From: Cellvibrio sp.
GTDB lineage: Bacteria; Pseudomonadota; Gammaproteobacteria; Pseudomonadales; Cellvibrionaceae
DNA length: 64,000 nt
Direction of reading: 5' to 3'
Assembly: GCA_016712405.1 (NCBI GenBank)
Contig: JADJRD010000001.1
Span: forward strand, 941,590-1,005,589
Positions 25,617-34,591 of this stretch are shown in pieces; within the stretch, counting starts at the first letter, position 1, and each line of letters starts with the position of its first letter. The notes beneath the pieces were generated by a model that saw nothing but the letters and a program-made list of their open reading frames with translations, had not been told where the DNA came from and made no database searches. The position numbers and the translations under genes are program-made.

Positions 25617-26083
25617 TTAAATAGACCGACTAATATCACCACTTTTCCCACCCGTTTTTTCAATAACCTGAACAGATGAAATCACCATATCTTTATCAAC
25701 AGCCTTGCACATATCGTAGATGGTTAATGCCGCTACACTAACTGCTGTTAACGCTTCCATCTCAACTCCGGTCTGCCCATTCAATTTGCAATAAGCAACA
25801 ATTTCAACGAAATTTTCCTTAGCATTTAACTCAAAATCCACTGCAATTTTACTGAGCGCAAGTGGGTGACAAAGAGGAATTAAATCGGCACATTTTTTTG
25901 CTGCTTGAATGCCGGCTATCCTCGCCACGGATATTTTTTCAATTGATTGTTTTCGATTTGCCGCAAAGTAGACGCACTCATGTTAATACGACCATAGGCT
26001 CTTGCTTCACGCAAAGTGATCTCTTTTGCAGAAACATCCACCATAGATGCTTTACCATGTTGATCTATATGAGTTAAAGACAT
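25617..26083 (-). CDS. moaC: Cyclic pyranopterin monophosphate synthase MoaC, one frameshift
   Basis: Second enzyme of molybdenum cofactor synthesis. The N-terminal part starts at the ATG at 26083 (MSLTHIDQHGKASMVDVS) and runs to QIENNQLKK. The rest, from ISVARIAGIQAAKK, is in the next frame. The break is at a run of six A near 25940; a seventh A restores a continuous product of about 155 residues, the usual MoaC length. Catalytic-region motifs LCHPL, GVEMEALTAVS and DMCKAVDK are intact. A homopolymer sequencing error is likely. An ATG at 26089 is an alternative start. Confidence 0.88.
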
Positions 26084-26143
26084 AATCATTACCTGTAATT
26101 TTTCGGTATCATAGCAAACTCCATTTTTTCGTCGTAACTATTT

Positions 26144-27142
26144 ATGAGTACCCCGAATAATTCTCATCGGTTTTGCCTCGCCCCCATGATGGATTGGAGT
26201 GACACTCATTGCCGCTATTTCTGGCGACTGCTGACACAAAAAGCCGTCCTTTATAGCGAGATGGTCACTACCGGTGCATTGATTCACGGTGACAGAAAAC
26301 GCTTTCTTGATTTTAATACTTGTGAACACCCTCTCGCATTACAACTTGGCGGCAGCAATCCAAAGGATTTAGCGCTTTGCGCACGCATGGCCGAAGATTG
26401 GGGTTATGACGAGGTGAACCTGAATTGTGGATGCCCAAGTGATCGAGTACAGAACAATATGATTGGCGCTTGTTTAATGGCTGAGCCTGAATTAGTTGCA
26501 GAATGTATTGCCAGTATGCAAAACGCCGTATCTATTCCTGTAACAGTCAAACATCGCATTGGCATTGACCATCAAGATGATTACCAGGATATGGCGAAAT
26601 TTGTTTCAACAGTCGCTGCAACTGGCTGCAAGACGTTCATTGTCCATGCCCGTAAAGCTTGGCTGAAAGGATTAAGCCCAAAAGAAAATCGTGAAGTACC
26701 ACCACTGGATTACGACAAAGTGATTCAGTTAAAAAATGAATTTCCGCAGCTGGAAATTATTATTAATGGCGGCATTACCAATCTGGATCAATCCGAACAC
26801 CTGTTGAAAAATCTGGATGGTGTCATGGTTGGTCGTGAAGCTTATTCCAACCCATATATGCTGGCAGAAGTGGATCAACAACTATTTTCGATTGATAAAC
26901 CAACAGTGTCACGCGAAACTGTTTTTGAACAATTCATTGAGTATTGTGAAGAAAATATTGCTCGAGGAATCAAATTGAGCCATATGACTCGTCATATACT
27001 GGGGTTATTTCAAGGACAACCAGGGGCAAGAAGTTTCAGAAGAATATTAAGTGAAAAAGGTCCTAGACCTGATGCGGGCATTGAAGTTTTGAAAGAAGCT
27101 TTTGATTCGATAACAAACAGCCAATCAACAGCTAGTGATTAA
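26144..27142 (+). CDS. dusA: tRNA-dihydrouridine synthase A
   Basis: FMN enzyme that reduces U20/U20a in tRNA D-loops. The 332 residues start CLAPMMDWSDTHCRYFWR, the DusA-specific variant of the flavin-binding motif. The catalytic Cys97 lies in NLNCGCPSDRVQ, and the KHRIGID and IIINGGI strands of the barrel are present. Its 3' end overlaps that of convergent ihfB by 11 bases. Confidence 0.95.
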   Translation: MSTPNNSHRFCLAPMMDWSDTHCRYFWRLLTQKAVLYSEMVTTGALIHGDRKRFLDFNTCEHPLALQLGGSNPKDLALCARMAEDWGYDEVNLNCGCPSDRVQNNMIGACLMAEPELVAECIASMQNAVSIPVTVKHRIGIDHQDDYQDMAKFVSTVAATGCKTFIVHARKAWLKGLSPKENREVPPLDYDKVIQLKNEFPQLEIIINGGITNLDQSEHLLKNLDGVMVGREAYSNPYMLAEVDQQLFSIDKPTVSRETVFEQFIEYCEENIARGIKLSHMTRHILGLFQGQPGARSFRRILSEKGPRPDAGIEVLKEAFDSITNSQSTASD

Positions 27143-27422
27143 TGCTTTCATTGACCCGATCACGCATTTCTTTTCCAGGCTTAAAGTGCGGAACATACTT
27201 GCCTTCAAGCGTGACCGATTCGCCCGTTTTAGGATTACGACCTACACGCGGCGCACGATAGTGCAGAGAAAAACTACCAAAGCCACGAATTTCAATTCGC
27301 TCGCCATTCGCCAACATGTCAGACATATGATCCAACAATAATTTCACCGCCGCTTCTACATCTTTGATCGGCAATTGATTTTGTTTTTCAGTGATATATT
27401 CAATCAATTCGGATTTGGTCAT
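27132..27422 (-). CDS. ihfB: Integration host factor subunit beta
   Basis: DNA-bending nucleoid protein (96 residues) that pairs with IhfA. The HU/IHF signature GFGSFSLHYRAPRVGRNPKTG is split across residues 46-66 and includes the intercalating-proline region. It lies just downstream of rpsA in the same direction, the conserved order in gammaproteobacteria. The rpsA terminator lies between them, so some of its expression must come from read-through or its own promoter. Confidence 0.95.
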   Translation of the reverse strand: MTKSELIEYITEKQNQLPIKDVEAAVKLLLDHMSDMLANGERIEIRGFGSFSLHYRAPRVGRNPKTGESVTLEGKYVPHFKPGKEMRDRVNESINH

Positions 27423-27486
27423 GGTGGTTCCTCATTTTTATTGCTTGAACTTTTTATTGCTTGAACAAATGATTGGAAACTGCCAA

Positions 27487-27522
27487 AACAAAACGGGGAA
27501 CCTTTCGGATTCCCCGTCTTTT
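27487..27522 (-). terminator. Rho-independent terminator of rpsA
   Basis: On the minus strand ACGGGGAA pairs with TTCCCCGT (27493-27500 with 27510-27517) and is followed by TTTTGTTTTG. It lies 7 bases after the rpsA stop and before ihfB. Confidence 0.85.
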
Positions 27523-27528
27523 CAAAGA

Positions 27529-29214
27529 TTACTCTTTGCTTTGCATTTGCGCTTTGATCAAATCACCCAAAGTCGTCGGAGCTGCTGCTTCGGCTGTTTT
27601 GGTTGAATGTTCTTTAACCGCAACTTTTTCTTCTTCAACATCTTTTGACTTGACGGACAAATTGATGCTGCGATTTTTGCGATCAACCGCAATAATTTTC
27701 GCTTCAACTTCATCGCCAACTTTCAAAAGATTACGAGCATCTTCTACTTTTTCACGGCTTAATTCTGATGCTTTCAATACTGCTTCTACATCAGGAGCCA
27801 AAGTGATTACAGCAGCTTTTGCTTCTACTTCTTTCACAATACCTTTAACAACAGCACCCTTATCGTTCACTGAAACATATTCAGAGAAAGGATCGGTTTC
27901 CAGTTGTTTGATACCCAAAGAAATACGCTCACGCTCTGGATCTATTGCCAATACAACAGTTTCCAACTCGTCGCCTTTCTTATATTTGCGAACAGCTTCT
28001 TCACCTGCTTCATGCCAGCTGATATCTGACAAGTGAACCAAACCGTCGATGCCGCCATCCAAACCAATGAAAATACCGAAATCAGTGATAGATTTGATTT
28101 TGCCAGTGATCTTGTCGCCTTTGGCACAAGTACGAGCAAATGCATCCCATGGGTTTTCTTGACATTGTTTCAAGCCAAGAGAGATACGACGACGCTCTTC
28201 GTCTATATCCAATACCATTACTTCAATTTCATCACCCAATTGAACGACTTTGGATGGATGAATATTTTTGTTAGTCCAATCCATTTCGGAAACGTGGATC
28301 AAACCTTCAACGCCTTCTTCCAACTCAGCGAAACAGCCGTAGTCAGTCAGGTTGGTGACTTTAGCTTTCGCACGAGCACCTTCTGGATAGCGCTTAGTGA
28401 TAGCTACCCATGGATCTTCGCCCAATTGCTTCAAGCCCAAAGATACGCGATTACGATCACGATCGAACTTCAATACTTTAACGTCGATCTCTTGACCCAC
28501 TTCTACGATTTCACCTGGATGCTTGATGCGTTTCCACGCCATATCAGTGATGTGCAACAAACCATCAACGCCACCCAAGTCAACGAATGCACCGTAGTCG
28601 GTAAGATTTTTCACAACGCCTTTCACTGCTTGACCTTCTTGCAGGTTAGCCAGTAATTCATCACGCTCAACTGAGTTGGATTGTTCCAAGACTGCACGAC
28701 GTGACACTACTACGTTGTTACGCTTTTGATCTAACTTGATGACTTTGAATTCAAGTTCTTTGCCTTCCAAGTGATTGGTGTCGCGCACAGGGCGAACGTC
28801 AACCAAAGAACCAGGGAGGAATGCACGAATGCTAGCAACGTCAACAGTGAAACCACCTTTGACCTTACCATTAATAACACCTTTAATAACTTCTTCAGCT
28901 GTGTGAGCGGCTTCAAGAATTTTCCAAGCTTCTGAGCGCTTGGCTTTTTCACGTGAAAGTTTGGTCTCACCGAAACCATCTTCAACACTTTCAAGAGCTA
29001 CTTGTACTTCGTCGCCAATTTGCAGGGTGATTTCACCCAACTCATTGCGGAATTGTTCAGCAGGAATAACGCCTTCTGATTTGAGACCGGCATGTACTGT
29101 GATCCAATCTTTATCGATATCGATCACTACGCCAGTAATAATGGTACCCGGTACCATATCAACGGTTTTTAAACTCTCTTCAAAGAGTTCAGCAAAATTT
29201 TCAGTCATGCTCAT
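27529..29214 (-). CDS. rpsA: 30S ribosomal protein S1
   Basis: Ribosomal protein that unfolds mRNA on the small subunit. The 561 residues contain six S1 repeats, the middle ones clear from GAFVDLGGVDGLLHITD, CFAELEEGVEGLIHVSE and GIFIGLDGGIDGLVHLSD, followed by a charged tail. GAGG precedes the ATG at 29214; the Met two codons in is an alternative. Upstream, cmk is missing from its usual place and the neighbour is divergent tal. The 200-base leader leaves room for S1 autoregulation. Confidence 0.97.
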   Translation of the reverse strand: MSMTENFAELFEESLKTVDMVPGTIITGVVIDIDKDWITVHAGLKSEGVIPAEQFRNELGEITLQIGDEVQVALESVEDGFGETKLSREKAKRSEAWKILEAAHTAEEVIKGVINGKVKGGFTVDVASIRAFLPGSLVDVRPVRDTNHLEGKELEFKVIKLDQKRNNVVVSRRAVLEQSNSVERDELLANLQEGQAVKGVVKNLTDYGAFVDLGGVDGLLHITDMAWKRIKHPGEIVEVGQEIDVKVLKFDRDRNRVSLGLKQLGEDPWVAITKRYPEGARAKAKVTNLTDYGCFAELEEGVEGLIHVSEMDWTNKNIHPSKVVQLGDEIEVMVLDIDEERRRISLGLKQCQENPWDAFARTCAKGDKITGKIKSITDFGIFIGLDGGIDGLVHLSDISWHEAGEEAVRKYKKGDELETVVLAIDPERERISLGIKQLETDPFSEYVSVNDKGAVVKGIVKEVEAKAAVITLAPDVEAVLKASELSREKVEDARNLLKVGDEVEAKIIAVDRKNRSINLSVKSKDVEEEKVAVKEHSTKTAEAAAPTTLGDLIKAQMQSKE

Positions 29215-29399
29215 GGTAATTACCTCAATGTGAGCGTGTCATTTACCGGTAAAGGTCAATACACGCAACCGCGCGGCCAGTCATGCGGGTCAGTTAATGG
29301 TTGATAGCAACACCCTCAGGCTGGGATTGATTGCTGCTACCGCTGCAGAAAATCTCTCTCTAACAAATTATCAAAGTCGGACAAATCAGCAGGCGCGGA

Positions 29400-29428
29400 A
29401 GGGTATCAGAATGTTCCTTATCTATCAA
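29400..29428 (-). promoter_or_regulatory. Candidate rpsA promoter
   Basis: On the minus strand TTGATA (29428-29423) and TACCCT (29405-29400) are separated by exactly 17 bases, about 190 bases upstream of rpsA. The 362-base gap 29215-29576 otherwise holds only the rpsA leader and the tal promoter; I see no RNA gene or conserved frame in it. Confidence 0.45.
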
Positions 29429-29524
29429 GAAGTTAGCTTCATCATGGTGAATTCTCCGGTTTTGTTTATGCGTTTTTCCCGATAGAATAACAGCCAAAGG
29501 CTTTAAGCTAAAAGTCAAACAGAC

Positions 29525-29530
29525 TATAAT
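29525..29530 (+). promoter_or_regulatory. Candidate -10 box of the tal promoter
   Basis: A perfect TATAAT 47 bases before the tal start. The -35 position (TTTAAG at 29502-29507, 17-base spacing) is a weak match. Confidence 0.45.
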
Positions 29531-29576
29531 TATCCCGGCAATCAACCTTTTCGTTAATTTTTACAGGAAAATCATC

Positions 29577-30530
29577 GTGGCCAGCAAACTTGAACAACTT
29601 AAGCAGTACACCGACGTAGTAGCCGATACCGGCGACATTGAAGCCATGCGTTTATACAAGCCACTGGATGCCACTACCAACCCATCTTTGGTTTACAAGG
29701 CCGCACAAATGCCGCAGTACAAGGACTTATTAACAGCCTCAATTAACGCCAGCAAACACTTTACCAATAGCGCAGAACAACTCAGCGCCGCGGGAGATCA
29801 TCTGGCCGTAGGAATTGGTTTGGAAATTCTGAAAATTATTCCGGGCAAAATTTCTACCGAAGTTGATGCTCGCTTGTCATACGACACCAAAGCCAGTATC
29901 GCCAAAGCACACCAACTCATCGACCTTTACGCCAAAGGCGGAATTGATAAATCACGTGTTCTGATCAACCTGGCTTCTACTTGGGAAGGCATTCGTGCTG
30001 CTGAAGTACTCGAAAAAGAAGGTATCAATTGCAATCTGACATTGTTGTTCGGATTCAATCAAGCTGCTGCCTGTGCGGATGCGGGTGTATTTTTGATTTC
30101 TCCCTTTGTTGGCCGAATTCTGGATTGGTACAAAACCAATACCGATAAAAAAGAATACACATCAGAAGAAGATCCGGGTGTGATTTCTGTTCGTCGTATT
30201 TACAACTACTACAAACAACAAGGTTACAAAACTGTGGTGATGGGTGCGAGCTTCCGCAATATTGGCGAAATCGAAGCTCTTGCTGGTTGTGATCGTTTAA
30301 CTATCAGCCCGCAATTATTGCAAGAATTGGATCAAAGCCAAGGCGAATTAAAACGTGTTCTGTCACCCGATAACAAAGGCGAAGCCATTGCAAAATTGGT
30401 CGACACCGAAGCCAGCTTCCGTTTTGCCATGAACATGGATCAAATGGCTAATGATAAATTAGCAGAAGGCATTCGTGGTTTTGTAAAAGACCAAATAGCA
30501 TTGGAAAAATTGTTAAAGTCTTTGGCTTGA
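29577..30530 (+). CDS. tal: Transaldolase, catalytic Schiff-base lysine replaced by Asn
   Basis: Pentose-phosphate enzyme that moves dihydroxyacetone units between sugar phosphates. The 317-residue product closely follows E. coli TalB: DATTNPSL, ISTEVDARLSYD, INCNLTLLF, ISPFVGRILDWY and GASFRN are all intact. However, the strand that carries the Schiff-base lysine (Lys132 of TalB, motif ILIKLAST) reads VLINLAST here, with AAC (Asn131). Without that lysine the known mechanism cannot work, so this is either a base error or an altered protein. It starts with GTG, supported by AGGA at 8 bases. A strong terminator follows, so it is transcribed alone. Confidence 0.93.
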   Translation: MASKLEQLKQYTDVVADTGDIEAMRLYKPLDATTNPSLVYKAAQMPQYKDLLTASINASKHFTNSAEQLSAAGDHLAVGIGLEILKIIPGKISTEVDARLSYDTKASIAKAHQLIDLYAKGGIDKSRVLINLASTWEGIRAAEVLEKEGINCNLTLLFGFNQAAACADAGVFLISPFVGRILDWYKTNTDKKEYTSEEDPGVISVRRIYNYYKQQGYKTVVMGASFRNIGEIEALAGCDRLTISPQLLQELDQSQGELKRVLSPDNKGEAIAKLVDTEASFRFAMNMDQMANDKLAEGIRGFVKDQIALEKLLKSLA

Positions 30531-30550
30531 TTATTTTATTTTTCGCTAAT

Positions 30551-30580
30551 AAATCCCCGGCATCAACCGGGGATTTTTGT
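30551..30580 (+). terminator. Rho-independent terminator of tal
   Basis: AAATCCCCGG pairs with CCGGGGATTT around a CATCAA loop, followed by TTGTTTT. It lies 20 bases after the tal stop. Confidence 0.9.
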
Positions 30581-30702
30581 TTTGGTGAGACGCTTTTACG
30601 CGCATAATAAATACTTAAAGCCCCATTAGCATTTAGCACTACGAACTTTTCAGTCTTTTAATAGTCAACTCATGACAATTAATTGTCTGTGAACACGCCG
30701 AT

Positions 30703-31362
30703 ATGAAAAGCTCCTCCAACCCAAAACAATCCATCCGTAACATCTACCGCGAATACCACTCAACTCTCTTATTGTTATTTTTGTTCTTTTGCATTCGTAG
30801 CAGTTTTGCAGACTGGAGCCCAGTACCCACAGGATCAATGGTTCCCACGATTATTGAAGGTGATGTGATCACAATTAATAAAGCGGCCTACGATATTCGC
30901 GTTCCTTTTACCCATATTTCTTTATTGAAAACCGGTGAACCTGTACGAGGCGACATAGTAGTATTTGATTCCAAGGTTTCCGACAAAAGATTAGTCAAAC
31001 GTGTGATCGGGTTGCCAGGCGACTTAATCGCAATGAAAAATAATCAACTGATTCTCAATGGAAAACCTGTTCAATATGAAATAATTGGCGATAGCCTTGT
31101 TGAACATTTGGATAAAAAATCACACAAAATCCATTTACTTGAAAACGCTGCCCCCATTTATCAAAGTTTTGCGCCAGTAAAAGTACCCGAAGGTTATTAT
31201 CTAATGCTAGGCGACAGCCGTGATAACAGCGTTGATTCGCGCTTTATCGGATTCGTACCACGAAAAGAATTGGTTGGCCGCGCAGGTGGAGTTGCTATTT
31301 CTTTTGATATGAGTAACGCTTACATGCCCAGAAAGAACAGATTTTGGATTGATTTAAATTAA
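30703..31362 (+). CDS. lepB: Signal peptidase I, short form
   Basis: Membrane-bound serine protease that removes signal peptides of exported proteins. The 219 residues have one N-terminal membrane segment (about 21-37). The catalytic Ser45 lies in PTGSMVPTI, Lys99 in LVKRVIGLPGD, and the box with LGDSRDNSVDSRFIGFV is present. E. coli LepB is about 324 residues with two membrane segments, so this is a reduced form and perhaps a second paralogue. It is not next to lepA or rnc. Its stop overlaps that of the convergent STAS gene. Confidence 0.9.
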   Translation: MKSSSNPKQSIRNIYREYHSTLLLLFLFFCIRSSFADWSPVPTGSMVPTIIEGDVITINKAAYDIRVPFTHISLLKTGEPVRGDIVVFDSKVSDKRLVKRVIGLPGDLIAMKNNQLILNGKPVQYEIIGDSLVEHLDKKSHKIHLLENAAPIYQSFAPVKVPEGYYLMLGDSRDNSVDSRFIGFVPRKELVGRAGGVAISFDMSNAYMPRKNRFWIDLN

Positions 31363-31841
31363 CCCTCTTCCAGCATCTTCACTAAATTTTTAAACGTATC
31401 AGCATTTTGTTCGTTGAGGCTCATTAATATTTTATGTGCCTCTATGACACGCTCTTTTATCATGGGCGCGTTTTGATCATCACAACAAAGTGATTTGGAT
31501 GGAATTAGTGATGAATCCAGCTTATCAACAATGGAAAAAATATCTGCAAATCCCATGCTATTTAAAATACGCTTGATACTGGAGTTGGTTGCCAATATCA
31601 CCGGAGTAATGTTTCGCTGGTCCTGACTTAATAAAGAAATTTTTGCCATCAAGCCTAATGTTGTACTATCAACCGCTTCAGCGTCAGAAAGATCAAACAA
31701 CACCGAAGTCAATTCAGTATCGGCTAACATGGCATCAATAAATTGATCGAAGGAAATACAAAAAGTCAGACGTACATCCCCCACCAGTTTAATTACATAA
31801 ACGCCTTGGCGGTTGGCAACTAATATCTGACCAGGATTCAT
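31359..31841 (-). CDS. STAS domain anti-anti-sigma-like protein
   Basis: A 160-residue protein with a STAS fold over residues 5-105 and a charged C-terminal extension of about 40 residues. The usual phosphorylation site is present as Ser59 in EAVDSTTLG. It is 18 bases downstream of a receiver/PP2C phosphatase gene, which suggests the phosphatase controls its phosphorylation state. Similar pairs (HsbR/HsbA in Pseudomonas) act on sigma-factor or diguanylate cyclase partners. No anti-sigma kinase is encoded nearby, so the target is unknown. Confidence 0.8.
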   Translation of the reverse strand: MNPGQILVANRQGVYVIKLVGDVRLTFCISFDQFIDAMLADTELTSVLFDLSDAEAVDSTTLGLMAKISLLSQDQRNITPVILATNSSIKRILNSMGFADIFSIVDKLDSSLIPSKSLCCDDQNAPMIKERVIEAHKILMSLNEQNADTFKNLVKMLEEG

Positions 31842-31859
31842 TTAATGCCTCATGCAAAG

Positions 31860-33077
31860 CTAATTTAGCAAACCCGAAGACCGGGAAACTGACAAAATCG
31901 CAATATCATCTGGATTATCTTTTACTTTATTAATAGCTAAAGTATTGCAGACTGATTCTAGACTGCCAGTCGATAATGATAATTTTTGCAAAAGATCCGA
32001 TTCTTTTTCCTCTAAATCCTTCTTATCACACAACTCCAACACCCCATCAGAAAAGCAGACTAACGCAAAATTTTCCGGTAACTGACGATGGTAAATTTGC
32101 CATCGAGCATCTTTAAATAGACCAACTGGTTTTCCTTGTCCTTCAAGGAAGCAAGCTTTTCCCTGTTCAATTAAGACAGGCAAAGGAAGATGACCTGCAA
32201 CCACATAACGCATTTGACGTGTTTGGGTATCGATAACGCCCACAAAAAATGTCAAATGATGCCCAATTCGAGTTTCGATTAACTCTCGATTAATTTGTTG
32301 CAACATTTGCGAGCAACCCATTTCAAACGATTGGTAATCACCAAAAAGCCCTTCTTCTCGCACCATACGACTAACAACATGCTTTAACCAAATAGTGACA
32401 AAAGCTGACGACGCGCCATGACCAGAAACATCCGCCAAATAAAATGCCAAATAGCGCTGCTTAATGAGTGCGTAATCAATAAAATCCCCGCTTAAAAATA
32501 ATGAAGGGATAATCTCATGTTCAACTCTGTACCCATCCTGTGTTTGCAAACCTTTTGGCATCAAGCGACGCTGAACTCTTCGCCCCGCTGTTTGATCACG
32601 CTCAAGCACTCGAAGATGCTCTCGTAATTCTCGATTGGCTTTTTCTAATTGGTCGCGATAAACCGAATCATGTGAGGAGGAATTTATTACCGAAGTTTTT
32701 ATTGAAGCTGTTGCTAGAATTTTTTCTATCGCAAACTCCAACTGCTGAATATTCAAAGTATATTTTTCGAAATATTCTTTTGCGCCAAAACGTAACGCTT
32801 GCAAAATATCAGGACTATTGAGGGTTTTAGCAAGAAATATGACGGGAGGTTTTAATGCAAGCTGTTCAGCAGATATCAAAAACTGAAACGCAGAAGATTG
32901 GGAAAAATGAACATCAATAATAAGAAGATCAGGCAAGCACTTTAAGGATTCCAATGCATCTGTAGGACTGTTTGCAGTCAGAACACTGCAGCCTAACCCC
33001 ATCAAATCCTCTGACAATCGCTGACGATAATCAGGATCATCATCCAAAATTAAAATCTTTTTGCCTGCCAAATTCAT
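31860..33077 (-). CDS. Response regulator with PP2C (SpoIIE-type) phosphatase domain
   Basis: A 405-residue protein: receiver domain at residues 6-120 with phospho-acceptor Asp55 in LLIIDVHF, a coiled-coil linker near 140-160 and a PP2C/SpoIIE phosphatase domain from about 175. Metal-binding aspartates are visible in LADVSGHGASS, FSDGVLEL and DDIAILSV. It lacks the HATPase kinase domain found in HsbR. Predicted role: signal-controlled dephosphorylation of the STAS protein encoded just downstream. The cognate histidine kinase is not adjacent. Confidence 0.88.
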   Translation of the reverse strand: MNLAGKKILILDDDPDYRQRLSEDLMGLGCSVLTANSPTDALESLKCLPDLLIIDVHFSQSSAFQFLISAEQLALKPPVIFLAKTLNSPDILQALRFGAKEYFEKYTLNIQQLEFAIEKILATASIKTSVINSSSHDSVYRDQLEKANRELREHLRVLERDQTAGRRVQRRLMPKGLQTQDGYRVEHEIIPSLFLSGDFIDYALIKQRYLAFYLADVSGHGASSAFVTIWLKHVVSRMVREEGLFGDYQSFEMGCSQMLQQINRELIETRIGHHLTFFVGVIDTQTRQMRYVVAGHLPLPVLIEQGKACFLEGQGKPVGLFKDARWQIYHRQLPENFALVCFSDGVLELCDKKDLEEKESDLLQKLSLSTGSLESVCNTLAINKVKDNPDDIAILSVSRSSGLLN

Positions 33078-33095
33078 GCGCCTACCGCTTAACTA

Positions 33096-34493
33096 CTAGG
33101 GTTGTTTTTTACCTTCACGTTCTTGCTTGCGGCGCAATTGAATAAATTCACGTTGCGTCATTTTCTTTTTTCGCTCTGCGTAAGGGTTATCGCTGGTTCT
33201 AAACTCAATACGCACTGGCGTACCATGCAGATCCAAAACCCGACGAAATGTTTTTTCCAAATACTTTACGTAATGACCCGGAACATCCTGCGTTTGATTG
33301 CCATGGATCACAATGATGGGAGGATTATGTCCACCCGAATGCGCATAGCGCAATTTGATACGTCGACCTTGAATCATCGGTGGCTGATGTTCGCGCACGG
33401 CATCTTGCAAAATGCGCGTTAAATAATGCGTACCGAATTTGTCAGTAGCCGCGCGATAAGCCTGTTCAATCGACTTATAAAGATTACCAACACCCGTTCC
33501 ATGTAACGCTGAAATAAAATGGATATTGGCGAAATCAACAAATTTCAATCGTCGCTCAATTTCGTTTTTAACATATTGTTTGTGCCCGTCCTCAAGGCCA
33601 TCCCATTTGTTTAATGCGATGACTAATGCACGCCCTGCTTCAATAGTGGTTCCCATTAGATGCAGGTCTTGTTCAACAATACCTTCACTGGCATCCATAA
33701 CCAAAATAACAACATTGGCATCACTAATGGCTTGCATAGTTTTGACAATAGAAAACTTTTCAACAATCAGATCTATATTTTTGCGACGACGAACACCAGC
33801 AGTATCTATGATGGTGTAAGGCTTATCGAAACGTGTGTAATTGATGTAAATGGAATCACGAGTCGTTCCTGGCTCATCAAACACCACCACCCTGTCCTCT
33901 CCTAACAGGCGATTTACCAATGTGGATTTGCCGACATTGGGGCGACCTACAACTGCAATTTTAATTCCTGTCGCATCTTGAGATTGAAAATCTTCGGGTA
34001 ATTCAGGTACATCAGCAAGCACTTCTTCCATCATGGATTTCACACCACGACCATGGGTCGCGGTAGTTGCAAACAACTCGCCCATTCCTAATTCATAAAA
34101 TGGTGCCAAGGCAACATCCGGATCCATACCATCAATTTTATTCGCAACAAGGTACGTTTTTTTGTTGTTCACACGTAAATGTTGCGCAATTAAATAATCA
34201 GCAGGATTAACACCTTCACGACTGTCCAATATAAACAGAACTATATCGGCTTCTTGAATGGCCAATAACGATTGGCCTGCCATGACGCTATCAATGCCCT
34301 CTTCTTCTCCACTAATGCCGCCGGTATCTATGACGATAAAACGACGGTTATCGATACAACCTTCACCGTATTTTCGATCCCGAGTAAGCCCTGGATAGTC
34401 TGCAACCAGCGCATCTCTAGAACGCGTTAGACGATTAAAAAGAGTGGATTTACCAACATTCGGACGGCCAACCAAGGCAATAACTGGAATCAT
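33096..34493 (-). CDS. der: GTPase Der (EngA)
   Basis: Essential ribosome-assembly GTPase with two tandem G domains. GRPNVGKSTLFN occurs at residues 8-19 and GRPNVGKSTLVN near residue 184, each followed by its own DTGG/DTAG and NKxD motifs, and a C-terminal KH-like domain ends the 465 residues. It stands last in hisS-yfgM-bamB-der, but a hairpin terminator lies between bamB and der. Confidence 0.97.
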   Translation of the reverse strand: MIPVIALVGRPNVGKSTLFNRLTRSRDALVADYPGLTRDRKYGEGCIDNRRFIVIDTGGISGEEEGIDSVMAGQSLLAIQEADIVLFILDSREGVNPADYLIAQHLRVNNKKTYLVANKIDGMDPDVALAPFYELGMGELFATTATHGRGVKSMMEEVLADVPELPEDFQSQDATGIKIAVVGRPNVGKSTLVNRLLGEDRVVVFDEPGTTRDSIYINYTRFDKPYTIIDTAGVRRRKNIDLIVEKFSIVKTMQAISDANVVILVMDASEGIVEQDLHLMGTTIEAGRALVIALNKWDGLEDGHKQYVKNEIERRLKFVDFANIHFISALHGTGVGNLYKSIEQAYRAATDKFGTHYLTRILQDAVREHQPPMIQGRRIKLRYAHSGGHNPPIIVIHGNQTQDVPGHYVKYLEKTFRRVLDLHGTPVRIEFRTSDNPYAERKKKMTQREFIQLRRKQEREGKKQP

Positions 34494-34530
34494 AATTTCT
34501 TCACCAATAGGTTTGGTGTGACCTCGTTAA

Positions 34531-34570
34531 AAAGACAAAACCAGCATCATCTGTGAGATGAGTGCTGGCT
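34531..34570 (-). terminator. Terminator between bamB and der
   Basis: On the minus strand CCAGCACTCATCT and AGATGATGCTGG pair with one bulge around a short loop, followed by TTTTGTCTTTTT. It lies 24 bases after the bamB stop. Confidence 0.75.
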
Positions 34571-34591
34571 TAAAAAAAACAGATGGTTAGA

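Noticed and set aside
27473..28656. Long plus-strand reading frames (187 and 207 codons) opposite rpsA
   Set aside because: They are antisense shadows of a highly biased ribosomal protein gene, with low-complexity Ser/Thr/Phe-rich translation and no recognisable domain.
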